A stretch of DNA of 7,274 nt from Paraktedonobacter sp034437695 (GTDB lineage Bacteria > Chloroflexota > Ktedonobacteria > Ktedonobacterales > Ktedonobacteraceae), in assembly GCA_034437695.1 (NCBI GenBank), contig DAOTTJ010000315.1, positions 1 through 7,274 of the forward strand. The letters are read 5' to 3'. Each line of letters opens with the position of its first letter. Position 1 is the stretch's first letter. The translations under genes were made by a program, and so were the position numbers. Under the pieces are notes generated by a model, which saw only the letters and a list, made by a program, of their open reading frames with translations, was not told where the DNA came from and did not search any database. This document shows positions 5,376 through 7,274 of this stretch, in pieces.

Positions 5376-6545
5376 TTAGTCGATACGGGCTAACGCGCTC
5401 TCTACTTCTTCTCGGCCAAATTCGTGAATTAAAGCATGGTATACACAAATAAGCCCGCCAGGTGTCCAATTTTCGTGCGAAAAGACAAATTTTTGGACAT
5501 CTTGAGGGGTAAATTTTATGGGAAAGATATGTTTGTTTTCTATTTTATCTTTTACGCCTGCGTGCCAGTTTTTTACGATTTCATCAATGCTTTTTTTGAG
5601 TTTTATGACGCCACGGAGTCCCCATAACATATATTGAGTATCTACACCAAAACTAAGCAGGCGAATATCTGAGACAGAAAAATCGGATCGCTCATGAAGT
5701 CCTAGTTCTTCTGCAAGCCCTCTACTTGCTGCACGATACATATCTGGTGCATTGTTTGCTGTTCCTCGATCAAGCGGACGACTGATTCCTTCGGTAACAG
5801 AGGTATTGAACATTCCTGGACGTATTCCCTGACTTGCACTTCTTTGAGTAAAGAGAGTGTATCCATCAGAAGTAATAATAGTGAGGGAAATGCCGAACGA
5901 ACTGGGTAGATATGGAATCGGAGCGTCCCACTCACATTCTTTCAGATATTTATTCCGAAAAGTGGCATCCTCTAAACAGGTGTTTTTAGCGAGTAGCGTG
6001 TAATAATCTGTCGGCTTGAACCACAATAACAATGTCATACACTCGTCTGATGCTTCACGACTGACGACAAAGTTGGTGAGATTATATTTTTCTCCGTTCC
6101 ATTGAACAGATCTGCCCACTTCTTTATTGCTCTCCTGTTCTTGTTGAATCTTCTCCTTTGTCTGTGCTATCTCCTCCAGGACGGCATCAGGAGAGGGATC
6201 ATAGCGCGAGCGAATATGTTGTGGACGATAACTTTCTACACCATCACCATCAATCACCATCCAGGTTGTTTGGAGAGTTCCAAAGGCAAAGCAGCCGGTG
6301 TGGTCTTCCCGGAGTGAGGGGCTGATAGGTGCTCGTTTCCCTTGCAAGCCCAATTCAAGCGTATTTTTGCCAAAAAGGAGACACAGCTTTTCGCGAAAAT
6401 GAGGACCAGGAGCGCTTTCGCCGAGTTCCCAGGCGCTGACTCGTTTCTCGGATGTTCCAATTTCGGTGGCGACTTTCCGCTGTGACCAACCGCGTAATTC
6501 GCGCTCAGTGCGGAGCTTCTCAAGTGGGTGTTTAGATCTGTCCAT
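5376..6545 (-). CDS. XRE helix-turn-helix protein with divergent Nudix-like domain (copy B, first in operon)
   Basis: Paralogue of the next gene, also 389 residues and alignable without a gap. Residues 1-73, covering the Cro/C1 domain, are identical to copy A; residues 74-389 share about 58% by hand count. The middle block is conserved (WNGEKYNLTNFV at 149-160, PTDYYTLLAKN at 178-188). The Nudix-like helix is RGLAEELGL at 275-283, again with Gly at position 276 and with E279, E280, G244 and E252 kept. SRPLDR (255-260) and APD (266-268) are shared within the extended loop, so the expansion is a fixed family trait rather than damage. Both halves diverging with strict length conservation indicates purifying selection on both. 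AGGAA lies 5 bases before ATG, and a promoter with TTGACA lies upstream. Identical DNA-binding domains predict that both proteins recognise the same operators, or form heterodimers, with different effectors. Ligand and targets are unknown. Confidence 0.85.
   Translation of the reverse strand: MDRSKHPLEKLRTERELRGWSQRKVATEIGTSEKRVSAWELGESAPGPHFREKLCLLFGKNTLELGLQGKRAPISPSLREDHTGCFAFGTLQTTWMVIDGDGVESYRPQHIRSRYDPSPDAVLEEIAQTKEKIQQEQESNKEVGRSVQWNGEKYNLTNFVVSREASDECMTLLLWFKPTDYYTLLAKNTCLEDATFRNKYLKECEWDAPIPYLPSSFGISLTIITSDGYTLFTQRSASQGIRPGMFNTSVTEGISRPLDRGTANNAPDMYRAASRGLAEELGLHERSDFSVSDIRLLSFGVDTQYMLWGLRGVIKLKKSIDEIVKNWHAGVKDKIENKHIFPIKFTPQDVQKFVFSHENWTPGGLICVYHALIHEFGREEVESALARID
5398..5431. repeat. 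34-base identical block near 3' end of copy B
   Basis: Exact match to 4191-4224 in copy A. The encoded IHEFGREEVE segment is protein-level conserved, but full identity at third positions over 34 bases, amid roughly 58% protein identity, points to shared conversion or strong constraint. Confidence 0.85.
6327..6545. repeat. HTH-encoding direct repeat, copy B
   Basis: Partner of 5120-5338 at a constant offset of 1207 bases, with one silent mismatch at 6441. Confidence 0.95.
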
Positions 6546-6571
6546 CTCTGTTCCTTTTTGTATTAGGCCTC

Positions 6572-6602
6572 ATTTTAAGGACAGTTTACTATAGTTTGTC
6601 AA
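6572..6602 (-). promoter_or_regulatory. Probable sigma-70-type promoter of the XRE-Nudix operon
   Basis: On the reverse strand, a perfect TTGACA (6602-6597) is followed after 19 bases by TAAAAT (6577-6572); a 17-base spacing would give the poorer CTTAAA. Transcription would begin about 20 bases before the copy B ATG. The spacer contains AGTTT twice (6583-6587 and 6593-6597), exactly 10 bases apart, and the outer arms GACA (6580-6583) and TGTC (6597-6600). These could be operator half-sites, for example for autorepression by the XRE domains. The remaining divergent region up to 6792 also holds GGTGTATA twice (6682-6689 and 6695-6702). No clear promoter for the forward genes was found. Confidence 0.5.
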
Positions 6603-6792
6603 CTCACAATAGCAGCGTTCAAAGTATATCAGGCTATCTTTCATCGATATCTGACCAGGAATAGGAAGCAGGAAAAGATGAGGTGTATATAGGGGGTGTA
6701 TAGGGTTTATCTGGCGAAGTGATTTATATAAAATTTATTGAGAAAGTACATGTAGTGTAATTTCTAGAATGCTGAGAAAGGCTGGATGACAC

Positions 6793-7029
6793 ATGGCACA
6801 GACGGAGGTGATGCGTCTGCGTGAGCAGATTGCTCGCGAGCACGAGGCGGCGTGTTGGGCGCTCAGTGGGTTGGCTACTGGCACACTTCAGCACCGTTTT
6901 ATTGATCGACGAATGCGGCGCATTGATGTCCACGTTGAGCGGCTCAGTTGCCTGGTTGGTGAGCCTGTCAGTACGCAAATGGTGAATCAGGTTTTTACAG
7001 CGAGTCCCCAGCAGGGAGAAAAGAGGTAG
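6793..7029 (+). CDS. Small conserved-looking protein of unknown function
   Basis: 78 residues, soluble, no signal peptide or membrane segment. It is largely helical and rich in Arg, Glu, His and Gln. A first amphipathic segment (EVMRLREQIAREHEAA, 5-20) leads to LSGLATGTLQHRFIDRRMRRIDVH (24-47). I have an impression of similar small proteins with a GLxxGTxQHxFIxxRMxR pattern in Ktedonobacteria-type genomes, but I cannot name a function. It is GC-rich compared with the neighbouring XRE-Nudix pair, and the codon use looks native. A GAAAGG motif (about 6776-6781) lies about 11 bases before the ATG, rather far. The next gene begins 6 bases after its stop, so the two form an operon. Confidence 0.7.
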   Translation: MAQTEVMRLREQIAREHEAACWALSGLATGTLQHRFIDRRMRRIDVHVERLSCLVGEPVSTQMVNQVFTASPQQGEKR

Positions 7030-7035
7030 GAGTGT

Positions 7036-7274
7036 ATGGATCAAGAGGAGAAACGTCCCGGTACGTCCGAGTTCGGGTCGGACGATCTAGTTGGTGAGAT
7101 GCAGACGTTGGATGAGCAGGAGCAGGAGATCTTTGTAGCTCAGGATCTCGCGGGGGAGACGCCGTTTGCGACGTTGACGGCGGCTGAGTGGCTTGAGATG
7201 CGTGAGCGGACCCTGAAGTGTCTTCAGCGTTTTCAGGACGCGGTGGCCGGTCGCGAGTTGACACGCGTGCTGAT
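7036..7274 (+). CDS. Unknown protein, N-terminal part, runs off the window
   Basis: The frame opens at ATG 7036 and stays open to the window end, giving 79 complete codons. The N-terminus is acidic and probably disordered (MDQEEKRPGTSEFGSDDL), followed by helical Glu/Gln-rich stretches and LTAAEWLEMRERTLKCLQRF at about 47-66. AGGAG at 7028-7032 overlaps the stop codon of the preceding gene and lies three bases before the ATG, so translation may be coupled. No domain is recognised. The same DNA has an opposite-strand open frame, but the position, ribosome-binding site and reading direction favour this one. Confidence 0.65.
   Translation, partial: MDQEEKRPGTSEFGSDDLVGEMQTLDEQEQEIFVAQDLAGETPFATLTAAEWLEMRERTLKCLQRFQDAVAGRELTRVL

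Noticed and set aside
5120..6545. CRISPR or other short-spacer repeat array
   Set aside because: There are just two long coding repeats at a 1207-base offset, which are parts of paralogous genes.
6724..6790. Promoter for the small forward genes (TTGAGA at 6738-6743 with TGTAAT or TAGAAT)
   Set aside because: The possible -10 boxes lie 12 or 21 bases from the -35-like hexamer, outside a usable spacing.
6995..7264. A reverse-strand 89-codon frame rich in Pro, Ser and Thr
   Set aside because: It lies antisense to the forward frame starting at 7036, which has a good ribosome-binding site and operon spacing. The proline- and serine-rich composition is what a shadow frame of Glu/Gln-rich coding DNA would give.

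Overview
The window looks like chromosomal DNA from a Ktedonobacteria-type member of the Chloroflexota. This rests on recognition of protein style (the XRE helix-turn-helix module, the small unknown genes at the right end, the palindrome-rich intergenic DNA), not on a database search. The genus is not determinable here.

Layout. Bases 1-1918 carry two forward genes: ribosomal protein L9 (rplI) and, 70 bases later, a CaCA-family Ca2+/H+ antiporter (cax). The antiporter's Shine-Dalgarno is buried in a strong inverted repeat. A reverse-strand bifunctional NAD(P)H-hydrate repair enzyme (nnr, 1905-3464) converges on cax with a 14-base overlap. These three are GC-rich housekeeping genes.

Bases 3465-4168 hold no convincing intact gene. 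They contain a compact palindromic element (3541-3702) with imperfect terminal inverted repeats, three internal hairpins and a 12-base direct repeat on each side, which looks like a MITE. Two more hairpins follow, then a 26-codon stub resembling the N-terminus of a GntR regulator. A fragment sharing words with the palindromic element lies at the extreme left edge in the opposite orientation.

Bases 4169-6545 carry the most unusual content: two tandem reverse-strand paralogues, each exactly 389 residues, 37 bases apart, probably one operon from a promoter near 6572-6602. Each joins an N-terminal XRE DNA-binding domain to a C-terminal divergent Nudix-like domain. The first 73 residues are identical (218 of 219 bases), while the remainder is about 58% identical by hand count. 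That sharp step implies recent gene conversion or module swapping of the DNA-binding domain. The C-terminal parts are visibly more AT-rich than the housekeeping genes, which suits an accessory origin.

From 6793 a forward operon of two small unknown genes begins; the second runs off the window. No tRNA, rRNA, CRISPR array, transposase or phage gene was seen.
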